Below, in pieces: positions 1 through 9,889 of a stretch of 64,000 nt of DNA. Location of the stretch: NCBI GenBank assembly GCA_018105865.1, contig CM030866.1:4777951-4841950 (forward strand). Direction: 5' to 3'. Made by a program: the position numbers and the translations under genes. The first letter of the stretch is position 1. Every line of letters starts with the position of its first letter. Below the pieces are notes generated by a model. The model had not been told where the DNA came from and searched no databases. It saw only the letters and a program-made list of their open reading frames with translations. The DNA is from Metaphire vulgaris (lineage: Eukaryota; Annelida; Clitellata; Crassiclitellata; Megascolecidae).

Positions 1-1384
1 TTAGTTATAACGAACTCGGTTATAACGGCCCTGACCCTTTCCTCGATAATAAAGTACCGCAGTGTACAGTACGGTCCCGTGTGATGCACCACTATAGCCT
101 ATTGGATGGTATTGGATGTAACGTACAGTATATCCTCGATATAACGTACTAAATTTTACTGACCCGCTAGGTACGTTATAACGAAGTTCTACTGTAATAA
201 TAATAATAATAATAATAATGATAAATGTCTGTTGCAGGAGTCGACAGGCATGTTTTACACTCGCATTGGAATCGAGTTAACTGTCGAGAGAGGTTTTCAA
301 TCGACCGTTAACTACGTCCATTCGACCGCGAAATACGTCGGAAAATCAATTCTCAGCTGGTTCCACGTCAGCTGTCAGGGTACGATGACGTCACGGAACC
401 TGGCGCATTAGGTGCAGTGGCGGTTTCCACAGGGGGGCCCAGGTGGGCCCGTGCCCCCTATTGAGTGCCTGGCCCCTCAGCGGTCCCTCTGTTAGGACCG
501 TATACTTAATACTATATACCTAACAACAAATGGTTGCCCCCCCATGATTAGAAGTTGCCACCCCAACGGCCACCCCCACTTGCCAAATCCTGGAGCCGCC
601 ACTGATTAGGTGTTGTCTTCGCTTGAAATTAGAATAGCCTATATTGGTTAGACTTATATATCATTCAAAAGTAAATCGTATTTCTGTATTTCTTTAAATA
701 AGTTATATTCAACTGTCTGGCTATTAGGAATTAAAATACACGATGGGTTTAGGAGAACTAGCCATCTACAATCAGAGCCCTCTCCCAGTAAAAAACCGAT
801 TTCTACTGAAAAAAACACAGATTTCTACTGGGAAAAACACAGAAATACGAGTCTCCCCTGACGCGGCATTTATCGTCGACGTCAGGTGTCGCGTAGTTCT
901 TTGTTGTACGGTGGTCGGAATGTGCACATCTGTTCTGCGGGTGCATTGTTCCGGTAGAAAAATCTTCGGAATTTCGGCGCAAACGACGTCGTGTGCGCCG
1001 CCGCTGTTCGAACGATCAGCGCCGACCTGCATTTGCAGGCGCCGCGCTAAAGAATGCGCCGATCAAAAGTAGCGCACCGAACAATGGTACGGTACGTACG
1101 CGACCGGTACGCTGCTGCGTCCGGCGTCTGTGGACAAGATGTTGTTGTCCGTGCATCAACTGTAGTTTCGTATTGTCGTTGGTTGAAATGAAACGAGAGA
1201 TCTGTCGTTGTTGGATGAGTAGCGGTGAGCGTGTAGTAGTAGGCCTAGTAGTAGTAGTAGTAGTTGTTGTTGTTGCGATGATGACGTAGATGAGTGCGGT
1301 CGTTGGTGCACCGTCGCCGATTGTCGCTCGTCGCCGCTTTCTCCTCCTCCTCCTCCTCCTCCTCCGGCGTCACTTCCGGTTCAG
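1..1384. other. 5' flank: transposon ends plus CpG-rich stretch, no gene resolved
   Basis: Bases 1-198 look like the remains of a pogo/Tigger-type element: repeated TATAACG blocks and a right end GTTCTACTGTA followed by TA. A short TAA array follows, then a hAT-type element at 415-604. Bases 820-1380 are CpG-rich, and they could hold the missing first exon(s) of the EGF-ligand gene downstream. An ATG at 1188 opens onto a valine-rich hydrophobic stretch of signal-peptide character, but I could not connect it to the next exon with a convincing donor. No other gene is supported here. Confidence 0.4.
415..604 (-). mobile_element. hAT-type MITE, family 1
   Basis: Termini CAGTGGCGGTTTC and GGAGCCGCCACTG form the inverted repeats. 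The 8-bp target duplication ATTAGGTG is exact on both sides (407-414 and 605-612). The body matches nine or more other copies in the window. There is no coding capacity. CAGTG termini with an 8-bp duplication are the hallmark of the hAT superfamily. Confidence 0.9.
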
Positions 1385-1539
1385 CTGTCGCCACCGGAAA
1401 CGGTTCTTCCGATCGTCATGGAGACGCCGACGCACCGCAAGGCATGCTGGGACGTCGAACGCGACGACACGCAGTGTCTGAATGGCGGGTCTTGTTTCGC
1501 AGTCGAACTTCACAACGGAATGCGCCGTTCAGGATGCAG
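1385..1539 (+). CDS. EGF-ligand exon carrying cysteines 1-4
   Basis: The acceptor follows a (CTC)n pyrimidine tract and TTCCGGTTCAG. The exon is phase 0 in, phase 2 out. It encodes a proline-rich lead-in and then the first four EGF cysteines. The motif CLNGGSCFAVEL resembles Spitz and TGF-alpha domains. There is no in-frame stop before the donor at 1540. Confidence 0.72.
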
Positions 1540-1811
1540 GTGCGGTGGTCAAACCGCCCGCCGATGATGCCCAATTTATGTAGCGCGCAATCGAAAGTTT
1601 TCTCCTATAAGTTCGAAGAAAACTGTTTTACAAGTTGCCAACTGTTTCTGGGAATCGATTGAAGCTGTTAAAAATTAGAATGACGTCATCATTCGCTCAT
1701 ATCTATCGGCATTGCGTCATCATTTGCAACTCATATTATTATTATATTATTATTGCGTCATTATTTATTAACAATTATTATTATTCATGTTCTTTGTCCT
1801 GGGAGGTGTAT

Positions 1812-1862
<51 letters not shown>

Positions 1863-1934
1863 ACGTCTCATTTCCACGCGCCCTTGATTTTGGCAATTGG
1901 TGTGTTATTATAAATTGTCATTATTACAATAATG

Positions 1935-1990
<56 letters not shown>

Positions 1991-2220
1991 CCATACTTTC
2001 GTTGATTTTTCAGCTGCACTCCTCTGTGGACGGGTGAGCGATGTGAGATGCGATACGTCGATCCTAGTCTATGTAAGCATCGTCTTCGTATGACGTCATC
2101 TTACCGACGCGCATGTCATGACGTCATATGCCTATCTCATCTTCTTTACGTTAGAACATCAGATAATAATTGTACTGCATCATCGTCATATGCGCATTTT
2201 AACCTGAAATTGACGGAGTT

Positions 2221-2280
<60 letters not shown>

Positions 2281-2885
2281 TCAAGGTCTGACGATTGACC
2301 ACCACCCCTAACGGTCTCTGCAGGGGCGTAGCCAGGAATTTGATTTGGGAGGGTATAAATATGGGGGGGTTTAAACCTTAACTATAAACCACATAAACCA
2401 TATAAACAACATATAACCACATATAAATCACATAAAAAGAGTAGGGTAGACTGTTTTTTGGGGTATATATACCGATATACCATCCTGTCGCTACGCCCCT
2501 GGGGCTCTGGGGAACTTCTGCTGATTTTGGTTTCTCAAAATGTTCAAGATTTTGCTGAAGAGTTTTTCAAGATGAAGCTGCTAGATTTGCGTATACGTTT
2601 CTGGCGTTGGTTCTTGGGGAAATGTGCTTATAGACTTACAGTAGCAGGTTCGATGCTACTTTATCTTATCAAACTGCAACAACAACAACAACTACTACTA
2701 CTACTCAGTGGCGGCTCTAGGATTTGGCAAGTGGGGGGGATAGTTGGGGTGGCAACTTCTAATCATGGGGCCAATCATTTGTTGTTTAATGTATGTAGCA
2801 TTAAGTATAGGGTCACAACTGGGGGCCACTGGGGGGCAGGAACTCAATAGGGGGCACGGGCCCCCCCGGTGGAGCCGCCACTGCA

Positions 2886-2927
<42 letters not shown>

Positions 2928-3537
2928 GCTACTACTACTACTACTACTACTACTACTATCAGGAGTAGTACAAAGACTCGGTTTTGATTCGTGTAACAGC
3001 GATTGCACGAAATACTTCAGCGTCGAAAACACGGCGTGAGACAAGCGCAGTCGCTGTCATTCGCCAGGTGGCGCATGCCGCTTTCATTCGCCAGATGGCG
3101 CAGGCACCCACTCAAATGCAGACGAAGAACATGCCGAAACAGCCTAACGCCTGCAAATGCAACGCCTTTTGTAAGTGGCCGAGACCACCGGAAAGGACAA
3201 GGGGGACATGGTATAATGCACGCTAACAGATGGTGGTGGTAGTCTACCAGTGGTGGACCTGGACCTGTTTCTTTGGGGTTGCCTTGAACGAGCCTTGGTA
3301 CCGTCAATCCTCCAATATAAGTCGGTCGATTCTCGAATATTACACTTCATGAAACGGTCGATAGTTTCAACAGATGCCGGGGGCTTCTATTGGAGGGTTT
3401 ACGGTATTCGCGAATTCTACGAATCGACTGCGGTGCTTCCGGTGTTGGCTTCATCGTTTGCTATTCTTGGCTTCAGTGGCGGTTTAGCTATTCTATGCTG
3501 GAATGCATGATGCAACAAAGGGGTCGTTTTCATTTTT

Positions 3538-3604
<67 letters not shown>

Positions 3605-3856
3605 ATTGTCTTTAGGAACCGCTGATGGTATCATTGACGTCTGCTTTGACGTCTGCCTTGACGTCTGCTTTGTTGCAGGGGCTGATGGCTACGACGACAC
3701 CTACCGAACGGCCGGGATAAACGTTGAGCTCGGCATCTTAATTGTCTTCAGCTTCCTCCTTCTGTCCATTGGCTCCATTCTGCCACCACCACGATGAACT
3801 ACTACTACTACCACTGCTACCACTGATACTGCACCACTGCTACTGCTACTGCTGCC

Positions 3857-3925
<69 letters not shown>

Positions 3926-3956
3926 ACACCACTGCTGCTGCTGCTGCTGCTGCACC

Positions 3957-4009
<53 letters not shown>

Positions 4010-4210
4010 ACCTGCTGCACCACTGCTGCTGCTGCTGCCACTGCTGCTGCTGCACTGCTGCTGCACCACTGCCACCACTGCTGCCACCGCCACCACCACT
4101 GCCACTGCACTGCTGCCACTGCCACCGCTGCTGCTGCCGCTGCTGCTGCTGCTGCTGCCACTGCCACCACCACCACCGCTGCCGCCACCGCTGCTACCGC
4201 TGCTACCGCC

Positions 4211-4243
<33 letters not shown>

Positions 4244-4555
4244 GCTGCTTGCTGCGGTTAATTTATGAGAGGAATCTTTCTATTTTGCAGACGACAGAGG
4301 CATCGTTTCCTGTTTCGCATCTCGACCGGAAGTCGCGATCGCCCTGTCGGCGATGATGACGTCATATCGAGCGACATTCGCGCCGTTCCGAGCGACTGTC
4401 GGGTCGTTTCACTGGATGACCGCCACGTCTTCCGTCTCGACGCTTACCCGTCAACTGCCCTCCTTCGCGGGTCGACAGCACAGGTCGATTGCTGCACACG
4501 ACTAATGCAGACTGACATTCAGACGTACACACACAAACACACACACATCCACTGA
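1385..4555 (+). CDS. EGF-family ligand precursor, Spitz/TGF-alpha-like, membrane-anchored (split gene, 5' exons not found)
   Basis: Predicted secreted/membrane growth factor that would activate an EGF receptor after ectodomain cleavage. Proposed exons: 1385-1539, 2014-2072, optional 3000-3170, 3679-3763 and 4291-4555. The first two together encode one EGF domain: C-x9-C-LNGGS-C-x13-C-x-C-x8-C, with FAVEL after the third cysteine and WTGERC at the sixth. The intron (1540-2013, CAG/GTGCGG donor, TTTTTCAG acceptor) falls between cysteines 4 and 5, the conserved intron position of EGFR ligands. A hydrophobic segment (GINVELGILIVFSFLLL) follows in the 3679 exon. The exon phases agree throughout (2, 1, 1, 2). 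The signal-peptide exon and start codon were not identified. The EGF pair is well supported; the exons after it are progressively less certain. A neuregulin or vein-type ligand is the main alternative. Confidence 0.68.
1787..1992 (+). repeat. Two (TTA)n microsatellites inside the EGF-ligand intron
   Basis: ATT/TTA trinucleotide arrays at about 1810-1860 and 1934-1991. They lie in the intron that splits the EGF domain. The poly-Leu and poly-Tyr reading frames through them are artefacts. Confidence 0.9.
2014..2072 (+). CDS. EGF-ligand exon carrying cysteines 5-6
   Basis: The acceptor TGATTTTTCAG and donor CTAT/GTAAGC are both good matches to consensus. Joined to the previous exon (AG + C) the reading is S-C-TPLWTGER-C-E, i.e. 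the fifth cysteine, eight residues, then the sixth. The exon ends in phase 1 after a short juxtamembrane piece (MRYVDPSL). Confidence 0.75.
2223..2278 (+). repeat. (GA)n microsatellite
   Basis: About 28 uninterrupted GA dinucleotides in the presumed second intron of the EGF-ligand gene. Purine-only strand. Confidence 0.95.
2321..2501 (+). mobile_element. hAT-type MITE, family 3 (CAGGGGCGTAGC termini)
   Basis: Inverted termini CAGGGGCGTAGCC and GCTACGCCCCTG. The flanks GGTCTCTG and GGGCTCTG match at 7 of 8 positions. The interior is AT-rich with repeated ATAAACCACATA. Other copies are at 6070-6258 and 55014-55195. Confidence 0.85.
2706..2883 (+). mobile_element. hAT-type MITE, family 1, inserted in a (CTA)n array
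   Basis: CAGTGGCGGCTC...GAGCCGCCACTG termini. CTA trinucleotides lie on both sides, so the element landed in a microsatellite. The array continues to about 2958. Confidence 0.88.
3000..3170 (+). CDS. Candidate optional juxtamembrane exon of the EGF-ligand gene
   Basis: The acceptor GTGTAACAG and strong donor CTTTT/GTAAGT bound 171 nt, a multiple of three. The exon is open in the phase-1 frame required by its neighbours, so it could be included or skipped without a frame change. It encodes an Ala/Gln/Lys-rich stretch with a near-duplicated block, (A/V)xIRQ(V/M)AxA. Supported only by splice sites and phase. Confidence 0.3.
3539..3599 (+). repeat. (CT)n microsatellite
   Basis: About 30 CT dinucleotides, uninterrupted, upstream of the proposed transmembrane exon. 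Confidence 0.95.
3679..3763 (+). CDS. Candidate transmembrane exon of the EGF-ligand gene
   Basis: The acceptor is GCTTTGTTGCAG. In the phase set by the EGF exon it reads WADGYDDTYRTAG and then a hydrophobic helix. The donor CTTCT/GTCCAT is weak. If it is not used, the frame runs on to SILPPPR and a stop at 3794-3796, giving a ligand with almost no cytoplasmic tail. Acidic, Tyr/Thr-rich residues before the helix suit a cleavable stalk. Confidence 0.5.
3800..4256 (+). repeat. Long interrupted (CTG)n array
   Basis: About 400 bp made of CTG triplets with ACC/CCA interruptions. The longest pure tracts are about 23 units (3855-3925) and 17 units (3958-4009). It lies in the presumed last intron, or the 3' UTR, of the EGF-ligand gene. 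Poly-Leu, poly-Cys, poly-Gln and poly-Ala frames across it are not genes. Confidence 0.95.
4291..4555 (+). CDS. Candidate cytoplasmic-tail exon of the EGF-ligand gene
   Basis: The acceptor TTCTATTTTGCAG follows the CTG array. With one base to complete the previous codon it reads RQRHRFLFRIS, a basic stop-transfer sequence directly after the hydrophobic helix. About 75 further residues follow with acidic clusters (GDDDV, SLDDRH) and a stop at 4553-4555. A second frame is also open here, so the frame choice rests on the basic residues and phase. An AATAAA occurs at 4919. Confidence 0.42.
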
Positions 4556-5813
4556 ACAGGAAGAACCCTGTTCTCAACCTGTGTGATGCATATTTGAGTC
4601 GTATTTCTGCGCTGGAAATTTCTATTGTATTTTTTTGCCAGGGTCCGGGGTATAAACTTCTGTTGGGCCACTAGAGGCTCACTCCCCTCCCCCACTTTTT
4701 TAGAGGATAGGGTAGGGCAATGGAATGATATAGAGGAAGCTGCCCCACTTTTTCATCCAAGATTACGCCTGCGTCAAGAGCCATGACCCATGGGCGTAAC
4801 CAGGACGTCATATCGTTGGGCAAATAGGTCTGCAAGAATGCTGGCCTAATTCTGTCCGTCAATGAGGCTCTCCCATGTAGTTTAAAAACAATTGTAGCAA
4901 ATTTTCAAACTGGTTTAAAATAAAACAATTCGTTGCTTTTTCGAAATTCTAAGCGGCAATACTATAAACAACCGACCAGACACGGGTATGGGTCCATTTT
5001 TTAAAACCCAACCCAACCCAACCAATCATGATTCAGATATCAGACCCAACTCAACCTATGAAAGCCAATAGGGTTACTTGACCCAACCCAATCCTCCATA
5101 ATACGTAACAATTTCTTATACTTATATAAGGCTTATACTATACTTATATACTATGGCTTATTTTCTTACCCAACCCACTTTAAACATGAAAATTTCTGAC
5201 CCAACCAAACCCGAGAATTGACCCAACCCATGGATTGACCCAACCCATGTCCATGTCTGCAACTGAGAGAGGAACTTTGGAAATTCCGCAATTATTTAAA
5301 GATAAATATGTTCGATTTGCTTACACAAACAGCAACTTACAGTGATGCGCAGTCTTTGCGACTTTGTCCTTCTGGAGAATTCGATATCGCTTCCGCTTCC
5401 GGGTCTTCTTCCGCTTCCGGTTCAAGAAAATGCCACACGCCAAAGTTCGCTCGACACTTCCGCTCCGCCTGCTGTTCATTCGGGAAATGACGTAATCGTG
5501 ATGACGTAGATCCGGTGAAAACCATCGACGACGACGAACTTTCAGATTACACCGTGTTCCTAAATTAGCGATCCTTAGTAGGTCTATATAGGCACGTGAT
5601 GTGTGATTCTGACACACGGATGTCATTTTTCAGTCTGAAGAATGCAGTGGAAGTCGGTGCTATAATGCTTAATAATGCTTAATTAATTGATCGATTAATT
5701 AACCTGATACCCCGCATATAATATTATGTTCTGTGCCGGTGTTGCGAGGTTCGATTTGATTATAGGCCAATGCTAGGGATGGTCTGACATTTTACGTAAA
5801 GTCTGTAGGCCTA

Positions 5814-5865
5814 TGGGACTGTCCATAGATGACGTCTCGCGTGACGTCATTTATGGACGGCCCCT
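5814..5865. mobile_element. Short palindromic MITE, GGGACTGTCCAT termini
   Basis: Begins GGGACTGTCCATAGATGACG and ends in its near complement, ATTTATGGACGGCCCCTA. The whole 52 bp folds on itself. The termini match the longer elements at 31106-32598, 41357-41727 and 43471-43894. Confidence 0.7.
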
Positions 5866-6069
5866 ATGTCGTCGCTTGACTTTATTTGTGATTCAAAATC
5901 AAAGCATGTTTAAATGAATTCAATTCCATATCCACATTCAAGACGAAACAGAACTTTGGAACTGGAAAAAGGAGCAGAATAAATTTAATGAAGACGCACT
6001 TTTTTCCATGTTCCATTCGTCTCGATCTTCGTTCACTCTTTGGGAATATCGAATAGCGCCAGTGACGCC

Positions 6070-6258
6070 CAGGGGCGTAGCCAGGAATTTGATTTGGGAG
6101 GATATAAATATTTTGGGTGGGTATAAAACTTAACTATAAACCACACAAACCATATAAACCACATACAACCACATGTAAATCACATAAAGAACTTTAAAGT
6201 AGACTGATTTTTTTTTGGGGTATATATATACCGATATACCCCCCTCGCTACGCCCCTG
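6070..6258 (+). mobile_element. hAT-type MITE, family 3
   Basis: CAGGGGCGTAGCC and GCTACGCCCCTG termini. Flanks GTGACGCC and GTGGCGCC match at 7 of 8 positions. The interior matches the copies at 2321 and 55014. Confidence 0.88.
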
Positions 6259-6709
6259 GTGGCGCCCATGGAAATTCTTCCAGGGGTGTAAAATACAATG
6301 GTCACCGGTTAATATAGTTTTTAAGATTTTCAATTCCACGGTTCTTAGCTCTAAAGTTAAGTTTCTCAGTTTCACTTTTTGTATCAGTGGTGGTTTAATA
6401 GTGTGAAAATATTTGTTAAAAGTCAAAACATTGTTAGTTACTAAAACAGATTTGCATTTTCCAGAAGAGCGAGCAAGTGCCCCTCTCTTGCGGGCGTCCG
6501 TGAATAGTGCTGTATCTGTCAAATGCCAAGTATTCTCAGTGATGGCATATTATATAGACTCATGCAGTCAGGCGCGAATTTAACGGGATATTGGAAATAT
6601 GTCGATTTATTAATGATAGCATATCATCAGGCGAGGAATTGATACAATAAGTCCATTGGCGGAAAGTTGACGTAACTGATCTAAATTCCACGCATTCGTT
6701 GTCTACTAT

Positions 6710-6891
6710 CAGTGGCGGCTCTAGGATTTAAATATTTTGGGTGAGCCGTATAAATCTGGCAACTCTAAACATGGGGGCATATAAACCACATTTAATATAT
6801 GCAAATCATTAAAAAACTTTAGGGTCCCAACTGACTGGGAGGGCCAGACACTCAATACCCACGTCCCTATGCCCCGGTGGAGCCGCCACTG
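6710..6891 (+). mobile_element. hAT-type MITE, family 1
   Basis: CAGTGGCGGCTC/GAGCCGCCACTG termini with an exact 8-bp duplication TCTACTAT (6702-6709, 6892-6899). Confidence 0.92.
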
Positions 6892-7737
6892 TCTACTATT
6901 ATTTTCTGTACAATACTTACTTACTACATAGAGTAGCCTGACTCTTCTGCCTTCATATTTCCTAATGGTTGGTCCACCTGATACGTCCGACTGTCACATC
7001 GGTCGGATTTGAATATCTTGATAGACGCATGGTTATAGCGTTATCCAATTCTGGACTACAGTATTTGGTTTTGAAAGATTTCTGGGGGGAAGAACCCTGG
7101 GGCGGTTCCACGTTTGGGGATGACTGGGGATGCATCCCCACACCGAGTTTGAGCTTTTTTTGCTTGTCAACCTTTTTCGTGATTTCACTGCATCCCCCAC
7201 CACCAATTTTTTTAGAAATTCACTCTATCCCTCCCACCAAGAATTCTTAGAACCGCCACTCCGGATAACTCTTATCCTTACATTTCACCACTAAATTGAG
7301 CTATTAATATCTGGATATCATGCCTGTTGTACAGCCAAACAGCAAGTCTGCAGTCACAAAGGTTTGCTCGAACCCGGGCAGTCAGCATTCTTAGCCGCTG
7401 GCACCTGAACTGCAGCGTATTTAATAACTAAGTTAGTCAGCCAGCCATCCTGAATTTTTTGGTCTCTAATTTTGCGCGCCGAGCACGTGACCGCACGAAG
7501 AGAAGTAAAACGATTTTCGCTTTAAACAACTTATCTCCATCCACCGCCCATCCCCCCCCCCCCCCACCTCCTCCCTCCCACCCCTGATTATCTGCAGCGT
7601 TCTCAGAACTCTCTGCAGGTCTAGTGGTGGTGGCTGGCATGGGCCTATAGACCTAATGGCCTAATGGCCGTAATGGCATAATTTCTATCTGGACTGCATC
7701 TCGATTTTTATTCGTAATACATTGATGTAGGGACGTG

Positions 7738-7801
<64 letters not shown>
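7738..7801. repeat. (TA)n microsatellite
   Basis: About 31 TA dinucleotides, self-complementary. Confidence 0.97.
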
Positions 7802-7927
7802 GCAGTGCTTCTGAGAAAAAATCATTTCGTTTAGTGGAAAGCAGCAGAGACCATCCTAGCATTGGGCGCCGATCATAAATTGCTTCTCAGAAAGCGATTT
7901 TGTTATTTCTTGGTAAACTTAACAGGG

Positions 7928-7932
<5 letters not shown>

Positions 7933-8012
<80 letters not shown>

Positions 8013-8032
8013 CTCTCTCTCACTCTCTCTTA
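7933..8032 (+). repeat. (CT)n microsatellite upstream of the SOCS gene
   Basis: CT dinucleotides with a few CTTT interruptions. Transcript-sense pyrimidine tract about 600 bp before the SOCS start codon, plausibly in its promoter or 5' UTR. Confidence 0.93.
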
Positions 8033-8420
8033 CTTTGTCTCTGTCTCTTTGTATGTCCTTCTGTCTCTGTGTGCTGGTATCTTTTCGTATCCGACTGCCG
8101 TCTGATTTTCATTCCGTCCGTTTGTCCGTCCTCGCGTGTCGCTGCTTGTACACGTGTCTGTATTCTTATTTCTCTGTTTCTGTACTGTTTGTCCGTCGAT
8201 GTGTTCGCGTGCTGTCTGGTCCTTTTGAAGGTCCTCGAGTTAATAATGGCCTGTGCGTGTGTTTGGCTGTACGTGCGCGCGCGTGTGTGTTTTGTTGCGA
8301 CGGGCTCTGGTTCTCGTATTGCCGCCGTCTGGAGCGGGACTCGGCACGTCAGTCCTACATCACCGGTCGACGGAGTGACACGTCCACGTCCATGTCACTC
8401 ACTGTGTTTGCGGTCGTCTG

Positions 8421-8425
<5 letters not shown>

Positions 8426-8458
<33 letters not shown>
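8426..8458 (+). repeat. (CAG)n tract, about 11 units
   Basis: CAG/AGC trinucleotides 165 bp before the SOCS ATG. They would encode poly-Gln or poly-Ala, but stops separate them from the SOCS frame. Confidence 0.85.
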
Positions 8459-8621
8459 CAGGGGGCATTTGATTTATCCGCGGTGGGGAGTGCAAAGTGC
8501 GGGGTCTCGTGCATTCCACGACGCGTCACTCATTCGAGAGATCGCTTGGAAGTGAGTGACAGGTCGTGCGACATGCATCGATGACCGGTAATTGCGTGAC
8601 GACTGGAGTCGGACGCAGAAG

Positions 8622-9719
8622 ATGCTGAAGAGAGACGCTCTCGGCGACTGTTCCACGAACGTGGATTCTCTGCTGCTGCAGTACATCGAAGATCGAATCC
8701 ACAAGGGGCTGAGCCTGAAATCACTCAAGCGGAACCAAGGGCACGACACGACGGAACGCAGGACGGCGGAAGAAGTCTCCGAGCGTCAAGTCGTCATCCC
8801 GGTTGACAACAGGCACTTCTACCAGAACCTGGTCGAACCAACGGACCGCGCCAGGGTTGTCGGTCTACGGTCGAAGGATTTGGAACCCTGGGATTCGTCG
8901 ATGCGTGACAACAGATGCGTCAATTCTTTGTCACGCTTGGTTAAGCACGGCTCCAAAACTAAATCTCCATCGAACGACGGGGATACGGATGGAAATCCGG
9001 ACGTCACGGTTCGGACGTCATCGACATCGTCTTCGGAAACGGAAGTCACTTTCGATTTCGATCCGGCGAATGATCTAAAAATAGACTCTTGGAAGCGCCA
9101 GAAGAGCGGCGATTTTTCCAGTCCACCTGCAATCGGCGACTACAGCCGTCTGTCGCACCAGGTGCACACAACCTGGAAGCTGGAAGAGTTCCGGCAACTG
9201 GAGTGGCACCTGAGGACGAGCGGATTCTACTACGGCCGGATGGGGACGATGGAGGCGGGTCGCCTGCTCGAGCGCTTCCCCGTCGGGACGTTCCTGCTGC
9301 GGGACAGCGCCGACCGTCGCTACCTCCTCTCCATCAGCGTCCGGACGGACCGCGGTTCCACGTCGATCCGGATCGCCTGCGACGGATCTCGGTTCCGGAT
9401 GGACGCGGAACCGGACCTGTGTCACCAGATGCCGACGTTCGACTGCGTCCTTCGCATGATCGAGTACTACCGCAGGATATGCGTCGGACCGTTCCATTCG
9501 GCGCAGCGGAGGGAGGGCAGGTGCGTCTTTCTCGAAAGTTCCGCCAATCGGAACGTCCGGATCCTGCTGCGGACACCCCTTCGCCTGCGTCCTGAGTCTC
9601 TGGGTCACGCGTGCCGGAAGCTGATCCACGCTGCATGCGTCAGCGGAAGTGCGATCCATAGACTTCCGGTGTCGCCCAGTCTCAAGGCTTTCCTCTTGGA
9701 CTATCCCTACGATGTTTGA
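8622..9719 (+). CDS. SOCS-family protein (SH2 + SOCS box), CISH/SOCS2-like
   Basis: Predicted cytosolic adaptor that binds phosphotyrosine through its SH2 domain and recruits elongin BC/cullin-5 to damp cytokine-receptor signalling. It is a 365-residue intronless ORF. The ATG at 8622 is the first in frame after a TAA at 8589. Residues 1-184 are a charged, Ser/Thr-rich extension. The SH2 domain spans about 185-305: TSGFYYG, then FLLRDS with the phosphate-binding Arg at 227, then YLLSISV. The SOCS box spans about 326-365. Its BC box is SLGHACRKLI and it ends LLDYPYDV, like CISH/SOCS2. The cullin-5 motif usually reads L-P-hydrophobic-P; here it is LPVS. The SH2 half is markedly GC-rich. The long N-terminus is unlike CISH (short) and more like SOCS4-7 in length. 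Confidence 0.93.
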   Translation: MLKRDALGDCSTNVDSLLLQYIEDRIHKGLSLKSLKRNQGHDTTERRTAEEVSERQVVIPVDNRHFYQNLVEPTDRARVVGLRSKDLEPWDSSMRDNRCVNSLSRLVKHGSKTKSPSNDGDTDGNPDVTVRTSSTSSSETEVTFDFDPANDLKIDSWKRQKSGDFSSPPAIGDYSRLSHQVHTTWKLEEFRQLEWHLRTSGFYYGRMGTMEAGRLLERFPVGTFLLRDSADRRYLLSISVRTDRGSTSIRIACDGSRFRMDAEPDLCHQMPTFDCVLRMIEYYRRICVGPFHSAQRREGRCVFLESSANRNVRILLRTPLRLRPESLGHACRKLIHAACVSGSAIHRLPVSPSLKAFLLDYPYDV

Positions 9720-9889
9720 CGGATACGGACTTCGATGGATATAGCGAAGAAGGCGGATAAAACGCAAACTAACTTGGGAGAGAATCACGGGGGTCGAACC
9801 TATTCGCCCTGTGACCAAAGCCGTTGAATGGTTTGATGGGAATGGGGTAGGTAGTATGAGAATGAACGATAGAAGTTGAAAGCGCTGGA

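Larger units (their letters stand above)
4556..7930. other. Intergenic: repeats, no gene seen
   Basis: Holds an ACCCAACCC-rich low-complexity stretch (about 5000-5245), a 52-bp palindrome (5814-5865), MITEs at 6070-6258 and 6710-6891, a degraded family-2 element at about 7100-7260, a poly-C run near 7551-7566 and a (TA)n tract at 7738-7800. No coding exon was recognised. Confidence 0.6.

Noticed and set aside
743..1289. Small ORFs in the CpG-rich 5' region as genes
   Set aside because: Both strands are open with unrelated products, and none joins the EGF exon with a convincing donor. Kept only as a note that the missing first exon may lie here.
3701..4356. Long poly-Ala, poly-Gln, poly-Cys and poly-Leu ORFs on both strands
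   Set aside because: They are the reading frames of the (CTG)n array. Their only support is absence of stops in a triplet repeat.
4965..5245. Telomere or satellite array (CCCAA repeats)
   Set aside because: Units are irregular (ACCCAACCC, ACTCAACC) and mixed with unique sequence, so at most low-complexity DNA.
7862..8584. 240-codon ORF ending before the SOCS gene
   Set aside because: Driven by the (CT)n tract (Leu-Ser repeats) and a CAG run, with no recognisable domain.
8592..8621. Upstream start for the SOCS ORF
   Set aside because: Position 8592 is a TTG. The first in-frame ATG after the TAA is at 8622.
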